A stretch of DNA of 64,000 nucleotides, from positions 281,823-345,822 of the forward strand of contig NZ_JASNRC010000004.1 of assembly GCF_030411995.1 (NCBI RefSeq). Direction: 5' to 3'. The position numbers and the translations under genes are program-made. Position 1 is the stretch's first letter, and every line of letters begins with the position of its first letter. Of this stretch, positions 29,458-38,124 are shown one piece after another. Below the pieces are notes generated by a model, which worked only from the letters and a program-made list of their open reading frames with translations, did no database searches and was not told the DNA's origin. Source of the stretch: Massilia sp. YIM B02769. GTDB taxonomy: Bacteria > Pseudomonadota > Gammaproteobacteria > Burkholderiales > Burkholderiaceae_D.

Positions 29458-30864
29458 ATGACCCATCCCTTCTCCGCGCTGCCGCTGGCGCCGCAATTCC
29501 TGTCCAATCTCGACACCCTCGGCTACCGCGAGATGACGCCGATCCAGGCCGAAAGCCTGCCCGCCGTGCTGGAAGGCCGCGACCTCATCGCCCAGGCCGC
29601 CACCGGCAGCGGCAAGACGGCCGCCTTCGGCATCGGCATCCTGCAGAAACTGAACCCGGCGTGGTTCGCGGTCCAGGGCCTGGTGATGTGTCCGACGCGC
29701 GAGCTGGCCGACCAGGTGGCCGGCGAACTGCGGCGCCTGGCGCGCGGCGTCGGCAACGTCAAGATCCTGACCCTCACCGGCGGCGTGGCCATGCGCCCGC
29801 AGATCGCCTCGCTCGAGCACGGCGCCCACATCGTGGTCGGCACTCCGGGCCGCATCCGCGACCACCTCGGCCGCAACACCCTCGACTTGTCGCGCGTGCA
29901 GACCCTGGTGCTGGACGAAGCCGACCGCATGACCGACATGGGTTTCTACGACGAGATCGCGAACATCGTGCGCGCCTGCCCGGAACGCCGCCAGACCCTG
30001 CTGTTCTCGGCCACCTACCCGGACGATATCCGCCACGCCACCTCGCACTTCCTGCGCGATCCGCTGGAAGTGGTGGTCGAAAGCCAGCACGACGAATCGA
30101 CCATCGAGCAGCGCTTCTATGAAGTCGGCTTCGATAACCGCGATGACGCCGTGGCGCGCCTGCTGAGCCATTACCGCCCGGTCTCGGCCCTGGCCTTCTG
30201 CAACACCAAGGCCCACTGCCGCGAACTGGCCGACTCGCTGCGCGCGCAGGGCTTCTCGGCCCTCGCCCTGTACGGCGAACTCGAACAGCGCGAGCGCGAC
30301 GAGATCCTGATCCTGTTCGCGAACCGCTCCTGCTCGGTGCTGGTGGCCACCGACGTCGCCGCGCGCGGCCTCGACATCTCGAACCTGGAAGCGGTGATCA
30401 ACGTCGACGTGTCGAAGGATGCCGAAGTCCACGTGCACCGCATCGGCCGCACCGGACGTGGCGGCGAGTCGGGCCTGGCGCTGTCGCTGTGCGCGCCGAA
30501 CGAAAAGAAATGGGTGCGCCTGATCGAGGAATACCAGAATGCGCCGGTCGCCTGGCACAAGCTGGAAGAACTCGGCGACAACGAACTGGCGGCCGATCCG
30601 GCGCCGATGGTTACGCTGGTCATTTCCGGCGGCAAGAAGGACAAGCTGCGTCCGGGCGACGTGCTCGGCGCGCTGACCGGCGACGCCGGCTTGCTGAAGG
30701 AACAGGTCGGCAAGATCAACGTCAGCGAATTCCAGACCTATGTGGCGCTCGACCGCCGCGTGGCCCACGACGCCTTCGACCGCCTGAATGCCGGCAACCG
30801 CCTGGGTCCGGATTTTGGCACCATCAAGGGCCGCAACTTCAAGATGCGTTTCCTCGACGTCTGA
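29458..30864 (+). CDS. dbpA: ATP-dependent RNA helicase DbpA
   Basis: A 468-residue DEAD-box helicase for assembly of the large ribosomal subunit. Motifs are complete: Q motif (REMTPIQ), AATGSGKT, PTRELA, GG, TPGR, DEAD, SAT, and HRIGRTGRGG. The C-terminal 75 residues are the DbpA RNA-binding domain that targets hairpin 92 of 23S rRNA (from VTLVISGGKKDKLRPGDVLGAL to FKMRFLDV). Length is close to E. coli DbpA. The ribosome binding site is weak; an inverted-repeat element lies just upstream. Confidence 0.95.
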   Translation: MTHPFSALPLAPQFLSNLDTLGYREMTPIQAESLPAVLEGRDLIAQAATGSGKTAAFGIGILQKLNPAWFAVQGLVMCPTRELADQVAGELRRLARGVGNVKILTLTGGVAMRPQIASLEHGAHIVVGTPGRIRDHLGRNTLDLSRVQTLVLDEADRMTDMGFYDEIANIVRACPERRQTLLFSATYPDDIRHATSHFLRDPLEVVVESQHDESTIEQRFYEVGFDNRDDAVARLLSHYRPVSALAFCNTKAHCRELADSLRAQGFSALALYGELEQRERDEILILFANRSCSVLVATDVAARGLDISNLEAVINVDVSKDAEVHVHRIGRTGRGGESGLALSLCAPNEKKWVRLIEEYQNAPVAWHKLEELGDNELAADPAPMVTLVISGGKKDKLRPGDVLGALTGDAGLLKEQVGKINVSEFQTYVALDRRVAHDAFDRLNAGNRLGPDFGTIKGRNFKMRFLDV

Positions 30865-30936
30865 CACGCTCCAGGGCTGGGTCGGCCGCGCACGGTTGAC
30901 TCAGCAGCGACACGCTCGCCCCAAATCTGGCATAGT

Positions 30937-30962
30937 TTTGCTAAAAATAAACGGTTAGCAAA
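30937..30962 (+). promoter_or_regulatory. Inverted repeat abutting the start codon of the pseudokinase gene
   Basis: TTTGCTAA (30937-30944) and TTAGCAAA (30955-30962) form perfect 8-bp arms with a 10-base loop. The right arm ends at the base before ATG 30963. It could be an operator or a translation-blocking hairpin; no ribosome binding site is visible. Confidence 0.45.
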
Positions 30963-32381
30963 ATGACCAGCCAAAACACAGTCCTCTACACCCCGTTCGC
31001 GGACGGCCGCACGGTCCGCGATATCGTCGAGCACAGCCCTGCGCTCGTGAGCGAAGCGTGGTGCCGCCGGATCCTGCAGCACATCCTGCAATCGCTGGAA
31101 CAGCAATACACCAGCAATTCGCCGCACCGCATCATTTCGCCGGACAGCGTGGTCGTGCTGGAGAACGGCGAAGCGCTGCTGCTCCCCTCGCCCGACGGGC
31201 TCGCCTCGGACGAGGCCGACAGCGCCGGCGACCTCCACGCGCTGGCCCTGGTCATCCATTACGCCATCAGCGCCGAAGATCCACCCGACGGCCCGCTCGG
31301 CCCGCGCCTGTACGATGACTACAGCGACCGGCTCACGCAAGCGATCGACCGTTGCCTGGGTCCGAACCTGCGCCTGCGGCCGAAGAGCATTGCGGAATTC
31401 CGTGCGATGCTCGGCCTGGAAGCCGGCGCAGCGGTCGACGAAGGCCCCGTCCATGAAGCAGCGGTCGCGCAGGCCGGGGAAGCGCCGGCGATCGTGCCCG
31501 TGCCGGCGGCGCCGGAAGCTTCGCTCGAACTGAGCAAGGCGGAGGAACCGGAGCCGCCGGAGCCAATGCAGCCAATGCAGCCAATGCAGCCGTTGCCGCC
31601 GCTCCAGCCCCTTGCGCAGACGCCGCCCCTCGCACCACCGCCATCACGCCCGGAGCCGAAGCCAGCCAGCCCGATCGCGGCAACGCCGCTCAAGCCCTCC
31701 GCCCATTCCGCATCCGCGGCGGCAGCATCCGCAGCATCCGCGCCGGCGCCGATCCGCCCGAAAGCGGATGCGCAGGCGCTTTCCGCCCGCAAGACAAAGA
31801 ACGGAATCGAACGCTGGGCCATGATCGCCGGCGCCGCCATCGTGTTGCTGGCGGCCGGCAGCGCCCTGTATGCCCACCTGAACCAGGACAGCTCGGACGA
31901 CGTGCTTGCCGCCTCCCTGCCGCAGGAACCGGCCGCGCAAGGACTGGATGCGCGCGAAGCCATGGTCGCGCCCGCCAGCGATGCCGCCGCAACCGTGGGC
32001 GCGGACACAGCCGCGGCGCCGACCGGCGACTTCACGCCCGACGCCACCGATGCCGCAACCGCAGCGGTGACGCCGCCCGAACCCGCCAGCGGCAACGGCG
32101 CCGCCAACACGGGCGCAGCGCCAGGCAGCCGCCACGCCGATGCCGTCGTCAACGGCACCACCTACAAACTGCTGATCAAGCCCTGGGGCACGGTCTACGT
32201 GAACGGCGTTGACCGCGGCGTCAGCCCGCCGGTCAAGCGCCTGACCCTGGGCCAGGGCCAGCACACGATCCGTATCGTCAATCCGAACTTCGCGGAGCAC
32301 ATGATGACGGTCAATGCCGGTGGCGTGGAAAGCGCGACCATCGAACACGATTTCACGGCGCCAGCCGAGGGAGGCAGATAA
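30963..32381 (+). CDS. Pseudokinase-like membrane protein with PEGA domain
   Basis: A 472-residue protein. The first 155 residues resemble the C-lobe of Ser/Thr protein kinases (SPHRIISPDSVVVLENGEALLLP in place of HRD/DFG, and a final RLRPKSIAEFRAML) without the ATP-loop, so it is probably catalytically dead. A Pro/Glu/Ala-rich linker follows, including three MQP repeats (31562-31590), then one transmembrane segment (about residues 287-305), an Ala/Thr-rich stretch, and a C-terminal PEGA domain (GTVYVNGVDRGVSPPVKRLTLGQGQHTIRI). The next gene, a TssQ-like lipoprotein, begins 3 bases later. Similar pairs accompany type VI secretion genes. Confidence 0.75.
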   Translation: MTSQNTVLYTPFADGRTVRDIVEHSPALVSEAWCRRILQHILQSLEQQYTSNSPHRIISPDSVVVLENGEALLLPSPDGLASDEADSAGDLHALALVIHYAISAEDPPDGPLGPRLYDDYSDRLTQAIDRCLGPNLRLRPKSIAEFRAMLGLEAGAAVDEGPVHEAAVAQAGEAPAIVPVPAAPEASLELSKAEEPEPPEPMQPMQPMQPLPPLQPLAQTPPLAPPPSRPEPKPASPIAATPLKPSAHSASAAAASAASAPAPIRPKADAQALSARKTKNGIERWAMIAGAAIVLLAAGSALYAHLNQDSSDDVLAASLPQEPAAQGLDAREAMVAPASDAAATVGADTAAAPTGDFTPDATDAATAAVTPPEPASGNGAANTGAAPGSRHADAVVNGTTYKLLIKPWGTVYVNGVDRGVSPPVKRLTLGQGQHTIRIVNPNFAEHMMTVNAGGVESATIEHDFTAPAEGGR

Positions 32382-32384
32382 ACG

Positions 32385-32861
32385 ATGAACCGATTCCTGC
32401 AGCATCGCTTGCTGTTGACCATTCTGGCAGGCAGCGCCCTGGCCGGCTGCGCCCAGATCGCGCCGCTGTTCGAGCGCGATCCGTCGAGCGACCACCTGAA
32501 AGCCGAAGCGCGCACCGAGCCGCGCAGCGAAAGCCGTCCGCGCGCCGAAGCGCGTGCCGACGCACCAGGCGGGCGCGAGCAGGTAGCCCTGCGCGAAGGC
32601 ATCCGCCTCTACAACGAAGGCGACTTCAACGGCGCCATCAAGCGCCTGAACGCGAACGACATCCGCAGCGGCGCCCCCTTGCGCATCCGCACCACGGCGC
32701 TGAAGTACACCGCCTTCAGCTACTGCGTCACTTCGCGCCCCAAGCAATGCCAGCAGGCATTCGAAAAGGCGCTGAAGATCGACCCGCAATTCTCGCTCGA
32801 ACCGGGCGAGGAAGGCCACCCGCTGTGGGGACCGGCCTTCGAGCGCGCCAAGCGCGGCTGA
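32385..32861 (+). CDS. TssQ-like T6SS-associated lipoprotein
   Basis: A 158-residue lipoprotein: signal with LAGSALAGC lipobox (Cys about residue 22), a charged Arg/Glu linker, then a TPR-like domain (VALREGIRLYNEGDFNGAIKRLN and CQQAFEKALKIDPQF). This matches the small lipoproteins labelled TssQ in betaproteobacterial type VI loci. GAGGGAGG precedes the ATG. No other T6SS gene is in the window, so the pair is an orphan here. Confidence 0.72.
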   Translation: MNRFLQHRLLLTILAGSALAGCAQIAPLFERDPSSDHLKAEARTEPRSESRPRAEARADAPGGREQVALREGIRLYNEGDFNGAIKRLNANDIRSGAPLRIRTTALKYTAFSYCVTSRPKQCQQAFEKALKIDPQFSLEPGEEGHPLWGPAFERAKRG

Positions 32862-32864
32862 GGG

Positions 32865-34469
32865 TTATGCCTTCACGTTGACCGTGGCCGGAAAGGTCGG
32901 CGCGCGGCGCCGGCGCGACGCCTGTTCATAGGCGTAGGCCATGCCGATCAGCGCCGCCTCGGTATAGGCCGTGCCGACGAAGGACAGCCCGACCGGCAAG
33001 CCGCGCGTGTAGCCGGCCGGGACCGTGATGTGCGGATAACCCGCCACCGCCGCCGGCGACGAAAAACTCATGCCGTAGTGGTCGCCGTTGATGTAGTCGG
33101 TCAGCCAGGCCACGCCGCCGGTCGGCGCCACCAGCGCATCGAGGCGATGCGCGCGCAGCACCTTGTCGATGCCTTCCTCGCGCGTGTAGCGCAGGTTGTT
33201 GGCCAGTGCTTCGCGGTACGCTTTCGCGTCCAGCCCACGCTTGCTCCCTGCTGCAATCAAGTGCTCCTGGCCAAAGTACGGCATTTCGCGCGCAGCCTGT
33301 TTTTCATTAAAGGCGATCACATCGGCCATGTTCTTCACCGGCGCGTGCGGCGCGTAGGCGGCCAGCCAGGCTTCCAGGTCGGGCGCGAACTCGTGCAGCA
33401 GGACCGCCATTTCCGACTCGCCATATTTGTCGGTGTTCGGCAGCTCGACATCGACCAGCAATGCGCCTTGCGCCCTCAATAGCGCCAGTTCTTCCTCGAC
33501 AACCTTGTCCACCGCCGTGCTGCCGCCAAAGAAATTGCGTGCCACGCCGATGCGCTTGCCGCGCAGCCCATCGAGGCGCAGCGCCGCCACGTAATCGCCG
33601 ATCTTGCCTTGACTCTCTTTCGTCACCGCATCGTCGCTGTCGACGCCGGTCATGGCGGCCAGCATCAGGGCGGCATCGGCCACGCTGCGCGTCATCGGGC
33701 CGGCGGTGTCCTGCGAGTGGGCAATCGGGATGATGCCGCTGCGGCTGACCAGGCCCAGGGTCGGTTTCAGGCCGACGATGCCGCAGCTCGACGCCGGCGA
33801 GACGATCGAACCATCGGTCTCGGTGCCCACGGCCAGCGTTGCCAGGCTGGCGGCAATCGCCGCGCCCGAGCCGGAGCTGGAACCGCTCGGGTTGCGGTCG
33901 AGGGCATAGGGATTTTTTGTTTGCCCGCCGCGCGCGCTCCAGCCGCTCACCGAATGGGTGGAACGCATGTTCGCCCATTCCGACAGGTTCGTCTTGCCGA
34001 TGATGACGGCGCCGGCCGCGCGCAGGCGTGCGGCCACGAACGCGTCGCGGCTGGCGCGCACGCCGTCCAGCGCCAGCGAACCGGCCGTCGTGCACATGCG
34101 GTCGCCGGTGGCGATGTTGTCTTTCAAGAGCACCGGGATGCCGTGCAGCGGCCCGCGCAGCTTGCCGCCGGCACGCTCGCGGTCCAGCTCCTGGGCAATC
34201 TTCAGGGCCTCGGGATTCGTTTCGATGACGGCGTTCAGGCGCGGGCCGGCCTTGTCGATGGCGGCGATGCGCGCCAGGTAGCGCCCCACCAGGGTGTGCG
34301 AGCTGATGGTGCCGGCCGCCATGGCCGCGCCCTGCTCGCGCACGCCGGCGTCGAGGATGTCGGATTCGGCGCGTGGCCTGGGCTTGGGCACCACCGCTGC
34401 CGTTGGGCCGGTGACACCCGCAAAGGCGCCGGCCGCCATGCCGAATCGAACAAAGTCCCTGCGATCCAT
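32865..34469 (-). CDS. Exported amidase (amidase-signature family)
   Basis: A 534-residue enzyme with a twin-arginine-like leader (MDRRDFVRFGMAAGAFAGV), so probably exported folded. The amidase-signature Ser-cisSer-Lys triad is visible: Lys in VLLKDN, and the Gly/Ser-rich GSSSGSGAAIAA...GTETDGSIVSPAS block. Members hydrolyse diverse amides, including peptide amides; the substrate is not predictable. AGGAG precedes the ATG. It is downstream of efp but separated from it by a strong terminator. Confidence 0.9.
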   Translation of the reverse strand: MDRRDFVRFGMAAGAFAGVTGPTAAVVPKPRPRAESDILDAGVREQGAAMAAGTISSHTLVGRYLARIAAIDKAGPRLNAVIETNPEALKIAQELDRERAGGKLRGPLHGIPVLLKDNIATGDRMCTTAGSLALDGVRASRDAFVAARLRAAGAVIIGKTNLSEWANMRSTHSVSGWSARGGQTKNPYALDRNPSGSSSGSGAAIAASLATLAVGTETDGSIVSPASSCGIVGLKPTLGLVSRSGIIPIAHSQDTAGPMTRSVADAALMLAAMTGVDSDDAVTKESQGKIGDYVAALRLDGLRGKRIGVARNFFGGSTAVDKVVEEELALLRAQGALLVDVELPNTDKYGESEMAVLLHEFAPDLEAWLAAYAPHAPVKNMADVIAFNEKQAAREMPYFGQEHLIAAGSKRGLDAKAYREALANNLRYTREEGIDKVLRAHRLDALVAPTGGVAWLTDYINGDHYGMSFSSPAAVAGYPHITVPAGYTRGLPVGLSFVGTAYTEAALIGMAYAYEQASRRRRAPTFPATVNVKA

Positions 34470-34550
34470 TTCCGCTCCTTATATATTGTTAGAGCAATAG
34501 GATAGCAGCGCCGCGGGCCCGATACCGCCGCGTTCGAATTGTAGGGACGA

Positions 34551-34582
34551 AAAAAACGCTGCCGAGAGGGGCAGCGTTTTTT
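34551..34582. terminator. Terminator of efp, symmetrical
   Basis: AAAAAACGCTGCC-6-GGCAGCGTTTTTT, a perfect stem with A and T tracts, works on either strand. It lies 16 bases after the efp stop codon. Confidence 0.93.
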
Positions 34583-34597
34583 CGACAGAAGGAACGA

Positions 34598-35173
34598 TCA
34601 GTTACGAACGACCTTCTTGTATTCGTTGGTGCGGGTGTCGATTTCGATGACGTCGTCCTGGCTCACGAACAGCGGCACCATCACGGTGTGCTGGTGGGCT
34701 TCGATGGCGTTCTCGATCTTCGCTTCCTTCAGGACGTTGCCCGAAGTGTTGCCCTTGACTGCAGGCTCCGAGTACACGATCTGGCGTGCGATGATGGTCG
34801 GCAGTTCGACCGAGATGGCCTTGCCGTCGTAGAACACGGCTTCGCATTCCATACCGTCTTTCAGGTAGTTCAGCGCTTCGCCCAGGTTCTCTTCTTCGAT
34901 TTCGAACTGGTTGTACTCTTCGTCCATGAAGACATACAGCGGGTCGGCGAAGTACGAGTAGGTCACCGGCTTCTTGTCCAGCACGACGACGTCGAACTTG
35001 TCATCGCCACGGAACACGTTTTCCAGCGGAGCGTTCGTCAGAAGATTCTTCATCTTCCACTTGTAGGTGAAGCCCGTGCGGCTCGAGCCGTTGACGTCGG
35101 AACGCAGAACGATAAAAGGCTTCTCATCAACCATGATGATGTTGCCAACACGGATTTCTTTTGCGGGTTTCAT
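34598..35173 (-). CDS. efp: Elongation factor P, Arg32 type
   Basis: A 191-residue translation factor that rescues ribosomes stalled at polyproline. The tip of domain I reads NGSSRTGF with Arg exactly at residue 32, the position that is rhamnosylated in betaproteobacteria and in Pseudomonas; lysine-type EF-P would have Lys34. The rhamnosyltransferase gene earP lies just upstream on the same strand (65-bp gap), so factor and modifying enzyme are co-located. A strong terminator follows. Confidence 0.97.
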   Translation of the reverse strand: MKPAKEIRVGNIIMVDEKPFIVLRSDVNGSSRTGFTYKWKMKNLLTNAPLENVFRGDDKFDVVVLDKKPVTYSYFADPLYVFMDEEYNQFEIEEENLGEALNYLKDGMECEAVFYDGKAISVELPTIIARQIVYSEPAVKGNTSGNVLKEAKIENAIEAHQHTVMVPLFVSQDDVIEIDTRTNEYKKVVRN

Positions 35174-35238
35174 ATGAAGTATGATCGATAAAAGGGGTTG
35201 CAGTAACAGAGCATCATAGCATGGAATGTGCCGCGCGC

Positions 35239-36408
35239 CTAACGAAGTGAGGCAGCAAAGGCGAGCAGGTTCGTCGCCAGGTCGCCGTTCTCCAACATCC
35301 GCGTTTCCCACGCCCCTGCCCGCTCGGCCATTTCCGGCATGTCGGCCAGCAAGTCCGCCCACAGCGCCTGCCAGTCCTGGTCTTGCGGGTCGCCCGGCCC
35401 GGCGCCGTTCCAGTGCAGCGAAAAGGTCTTCAGGCTGTCGAGCCCGACGGCGTAGCGGTCGAGGAAGGCGCGCAGCTTCTTGTGGTGCAAATTCTCGTCC
35501 TGCAAATAGATGTGCCAGACGAAGGGCCGGTTCGCCCACTGGGCGCGCACCCAGGAATCCTCGCCGCGCACGAAGTTCAGGTCGCAGGCCCAGAGCAGGC
35601 GGTCGTAATCGGGCTGGGCCACGAAAGGCAGGATGCGCACGGTGAGCGCGCCGCGCGTGGCGCTGTCGCCGGCCCGGGCGGTCTTGCCGAAGAACGCCTG
35701 CACGGCATCGGCGGCCACGCCCTCCGGCACCAGGCAGGCGATGGGGGCGGCGCCGCGCTCCCAGGCCCGGAACAGCGAAGCCACCGGCGCGAACGGATAA
35801 CAGAACAGCGACACTTTAAAAGCGTCGATCTCGCCCTGCGCCAGGCCGAGCCCGGCCAGGAAGGCCTGCGCCTGGCCCGGGTCCGACTGGAAGGCCGCCC
35901 GTTCGGCGCCGATCGCGCGTTCGCGCAGCAGGCCGCCGGTCTTGTCCGTGAAACCCGGGAAGAAGAAATGCTTGGTCAGCTTCAGGCGCGGATGCATCGA
36001 CGGCAGGCGGTGGCAGCCCTCGACCCACTCCTCGGCGCTGAGCCCTTCGTAGTTCAGCCACACCGGACGCGGTTCGCGCCGCGCCATGGCCTCGACATAG
36101 CCGGGCGGCAGCTCGCAGCCGAAGAACTCGATGACGATGTCGTCGACCTCGCCGGGCGCATGGCTTCCGTCCTGGCCGCGCCAGTGGCGCACCTGTACGC
36201 CCTGCACCAGCTGGCGTTCGGCGTCCAGGTCGACGCCGGGGCAGATGCGGCGGAAGCTCTTCAGGTCGTCCACCCACAAGGTGACGGCCACGCCGTGCTC
36301 GTGCCGCAGCTGGCGCGCCAGGCGCCAGCAGATGCCGATATCGCCGTAGTTGTCGACGACCTTGCAGAAGATGGTCAGGGTCGTGGGGTGCTGTGGATGC
36401 AGGGACAT
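35239..36408 (-). CDS. earP: EF-P arginine rhamnosyltransferase EarP
   Basis: A 389-residue GT-B glycosyltransferase that moves rhamnose from dTDP-rhamnose to Arg32 of EF-P. The N-terminal signature [22 protein letters not shown] with the two catalytic-loop aspartates is intact, and [24 protein letters not shown] near the C-terminus holds the conserved Glu/Asp nucleotide-sugar pocket. The ATG at 36408 gives the family N-terminus; the ribosome binding site is weak and the frame extends upstream without support. Confidence 0.95.
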   Translation of the reverse strand: MSLHPQHPTTLTIFCKVVDNYGDIGICWRLARQLRHEHGVAVTLWVDDLKSFRRICPGVDLDAERQLVQGVQVRHWRGQDGSHAPGEVDDIVIEFFGCELPPGYVEAMARREPRPVWLNYEGLSAEEWVEGCHRLPSMHPRLKLTKHFFFPGFTDKTGGLLRERAIGAERAAFQSDPGQAQAFLAGLGLAQGEIDAFKVSLFCYPFAPVASLFRAWERGAAPIACLVPEGVAADAVQAFFGKTARAGDSATRGALTVRILPFVAQPDYDRLLWACDLNFVRGEDSWVRAQWANRPFVWHIYLQDENLHHKKLRAFLDRYAVGLDSLKTFSLHWNGAGPGDPQDQDWQALWADLLADMPEMAERAGAWETRMLENGDLATNLLAFAASLR

Positions 36409-36808
36409 GTCTTGAAGAGGATAAGCGCGGGAAGCGCGCCATTCTATCCGATCCGGCAGTCGAACCCAGTGGCGTGGATGCGGTCGCGAGGCGCGAATGG
36501 CGGGCGTTTTCCGGGCTTGATTGCCACTTGTCTGCGCCAACGCAAGCCACTTTTCGGGAAACAGGCATACCCCCGAAACGCCTCAAACTTCGCGCGGCAC
36601 ACCCGGTCCAACGCCTACCTGCAGGAAGGCGGACACCGGTCCGTCGCCCTGCCCTCCGTCCGCGCACCGGCCTTACCCGGCGCACGGATGCCACGTACGC
36701 GGCCGCTTGCAGCACGTGTGTAAGGGAATCGACATCAGCCGGGCACGCCATCGCGTGCCGAGCGCCGGTACTGTTGCCGGCAGCCGCATTGCAAACAAGG
36801 AGTCGAGC
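36409..36808. other. 400-bp divergent intergenic region
   Basis: This stretch separates earP (leftward) from the Q-rich cassette (rightward) and must hold the cassette promoter. I see no supported gene, no clear sigma-70 pair and no strong palindrome. AAGGAG just before 36809 is the ribosome binding site of the Q-rich gene. Confidence 0.5.
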
Positions 36809-37705
36809 ATGAACGAATTCCAGCAGTACGGAGTTGGACAGCCCGAAATCGCACCGCAAGCCTTCCTGGGCGGCGCCTTTGGCGCACCCGCCGGGGGCTT
36901 CATTGGCCGGAATATCGGGGATATCTTCGGCAACCCCAATCTCGGCAGCCGCATCGGCGAAATTGCCGGTGGCCTGCTCGGCAGCTTCTCACCCTTCAGC
37001 GCCGACCCGACGGGCGCCCAGCAGCAGCCGCAGCAGCTGCAACAACTCCAGCAGTTGCAGCAACTGCAACAGCTACAACAACTCCAGCAACTGCAGCAAC
37101 TGCAGCAACAACAGCAGCAGCAAGCCCAGATGGAGCAGTTCTCTCCGCAAGGCTGGGGCAGCTGGGTCAAGAAACTGGCCAAGCCGGCCGGCCAGCTGTT
37201 TGGCCAGATCACGCAAAACCCGACCCTGGGCGGTATCATCGGCGGCGGCCTGCAGCAAGTGGGCGGCTTCCTGCCCCAGTCCGTGGATGCCCAGGCCGGC
37301 GCCGTGCAGCAGCAACACCCGCTGGTGCAGCAACTGCAGCATATCCAGGCCCAGCAACAGCAGCTGCACCATGCACTACAACAGTTGCAGCAACAGGCCG
37401 TCGTGCTGCAACGCCAGCTGGCTGCCCAGGCCCAGGCCAGCCAGGCACAGGTGGGCGGCCAGGGCCAGATTGCACCGCAGAGCTGGCTGACCGACCTTGC
37501 CGGCCTGGCCGGCCAGTATGCGCAGCCGATCGGCAGCTTCATCGGCAGCCAGTTCGGCAACCAGCAGTTGGGCAGCCAGATCGGCGGCTTCGCCGGCCAG
37601 CTGACCCGCATGCTGCCGCAATCGGCCGACCCGTACGCGGCCTATGCACAGCAGGCGCAGCAGGCACAACTGGCGCAGATGGGTGGCCAGCAAACCATGC
37701 ATTGA
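36809..37705 (+). CDS. Glutamine-rich protein with three glycine-rich modules
   Basis: A 298-residue protein I cannot name. Three related Gly-rich segments are separated by two Gln-rich stretches. The modules share a pattern (P-x-G-x-x-G/FIG..., then N-x-x-LG-x-x-IG-x-x-x-G-x-L): about residues 19-66 (FIGRNIGDIFGNPNLGSRIG), 115-150 (LFGQITQNPTLGGIIGGG) and 225-275 (FIGSQFGNQQLGSQIGG); the last two end LPQSxD. The first Gln stretch is nearly pure LQQ repeats then Q7, coded by a CAG/CAA microsatellite. No signal peptide, no cysteine. AAGGAG precedes the ATG. It is the first gene of a cassette with a prodomain-like protein and an S8 protease. The modules look amphipathic and may self-assemble or touch membranes; this is inference. 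Confidence 0.75.
   Translation: MNEFQQYGVGQPEIAPQAFLGGAFGAPAGGFIGRNIGDIFGNPNLGSRIGEIAGGLLGSFSPFSADPTGAQQQPQQLQQLQQLQQLQQLQQLQQLQQLQQQQQQQAQMEQFSPQGWGSWVKKLAKPAGQLFGQITQNPTLGGIIGGGLQQVGGFLPQSVDAQAGAVQQQHPLVQQLQHIQAQQQQLHHALQQLQQQAVVLQRQLAAQAQASQAQVGGQGQIAPQSWLTDLAGLAGQYAQPIGSFIGSQFGNQQLGSQIGGFAGQLTRMLPQSADPYAAYAQQAQQAQLAQMGGQQTMH
37028..37118 (+). repeat. CAG/CAA microsatellite inside the Q-rich gene
   Basis: A run of 9-bp-like CTGCAGCAA/CTCCAGCAA steps coding LQQ, ending in seven consecutive Gln codons. Codon mixing (CAG, CAA, CTG, CTC, CTA) suggests selection at the protein level along with repeat growth. Confidence 0.85.
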
Positions 37706-37739
37706 CCATGCCTTGACCATGCCTTGATGCCCGTTATCC

Positions 37740-37799
37740 GCGGCCCCGGCTGTCCTGGAGTGCAGCCGGGCCGCACCCCTTCCCGCCTGCGGGCGGGAG
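37740..37799 (+). promoter_or_regulatory. Two stem-loops between the Q-rich gene and the prodomain-like gene
   Basis: The first stem pairs GCGGCCC with GGGCCGC around an inner CGGCTG/CAGCCG (37740-37774). The second is CCCGCC-4-GGCGGG (37784-37799). Neither has a U-run. They may act as a processing site or weak attenuator that sets the ratio of the first gene product to the two that follow. Confidence 0.45.
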
Positions 37800-37821
37800 G
37801 CTAGCACTGGAGAAACTGCCC

Positions 37822-38070
37822 ATGCCGAGTACCCCAGCATCGACCCGCTACATCGTCCGCGCCGCCGCCGACGACAACGCCGTGCTCGCCCGCTTCCTCG
37901 ACAGCATTCGCGACACCCCCGCCGTGCGCCTGGTCGACACCATCGGCCCGAGCGCCGGGCCGCCGCATACCGTTGTCGTCGAAACCGACCCCGCGACCGC
38001 CGAACAACTCAAGCAACGTACCCACAACCAATTGATGATCGAACCGGACAGCCCGCTGTCGCTGTTCTGA
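37822..38070 (+). CDS. Stand-alone protease prodomain-like protein
   Basis: An 82-residue soluble protein. Its layout (YIVRAAADD..., RDTPAVRLVDTIG, HTVVVETDPATAEQLKQ, LMIEPDSPLSLF) fits the small alpha-beta fold of subtilisin propeptides and I9-type inhibitors. It lines up by eye with residues 75-155 of the neighbouring S8 protease (RASPDIDVVDTVG, EGVLVARMTDRQAAELHG, LLVERDQHLQLL), so it looks like a duplicated, freestanding copy of that protease's own prodomain. It could fold or inhibit the protease in trans. GGAG lies 11 bases before the ATG; the protease gene follows after 54 bases. Confidence 0.7.
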   Translation: MPSTPASTRYIVRAAADDNAVLARFLDSIRDTPAVRLVDTIGPSAGPPHTVVVETDPATAEQLKQRTHNQLMIEPDSPLSLF

Positions 38071-38124
38071 GGCGCGTGCCGCGCCCGGCACGGCAAGCAG
38101 GCCGGTCGATCGAAAGGAAAAGAC

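Noticed and set aside
30963..32861. A type VI secretion cluster
   Set aside because: Only the TssQ-like lipoprotein and its partner are present; neighbours are a helicase and an amidase.
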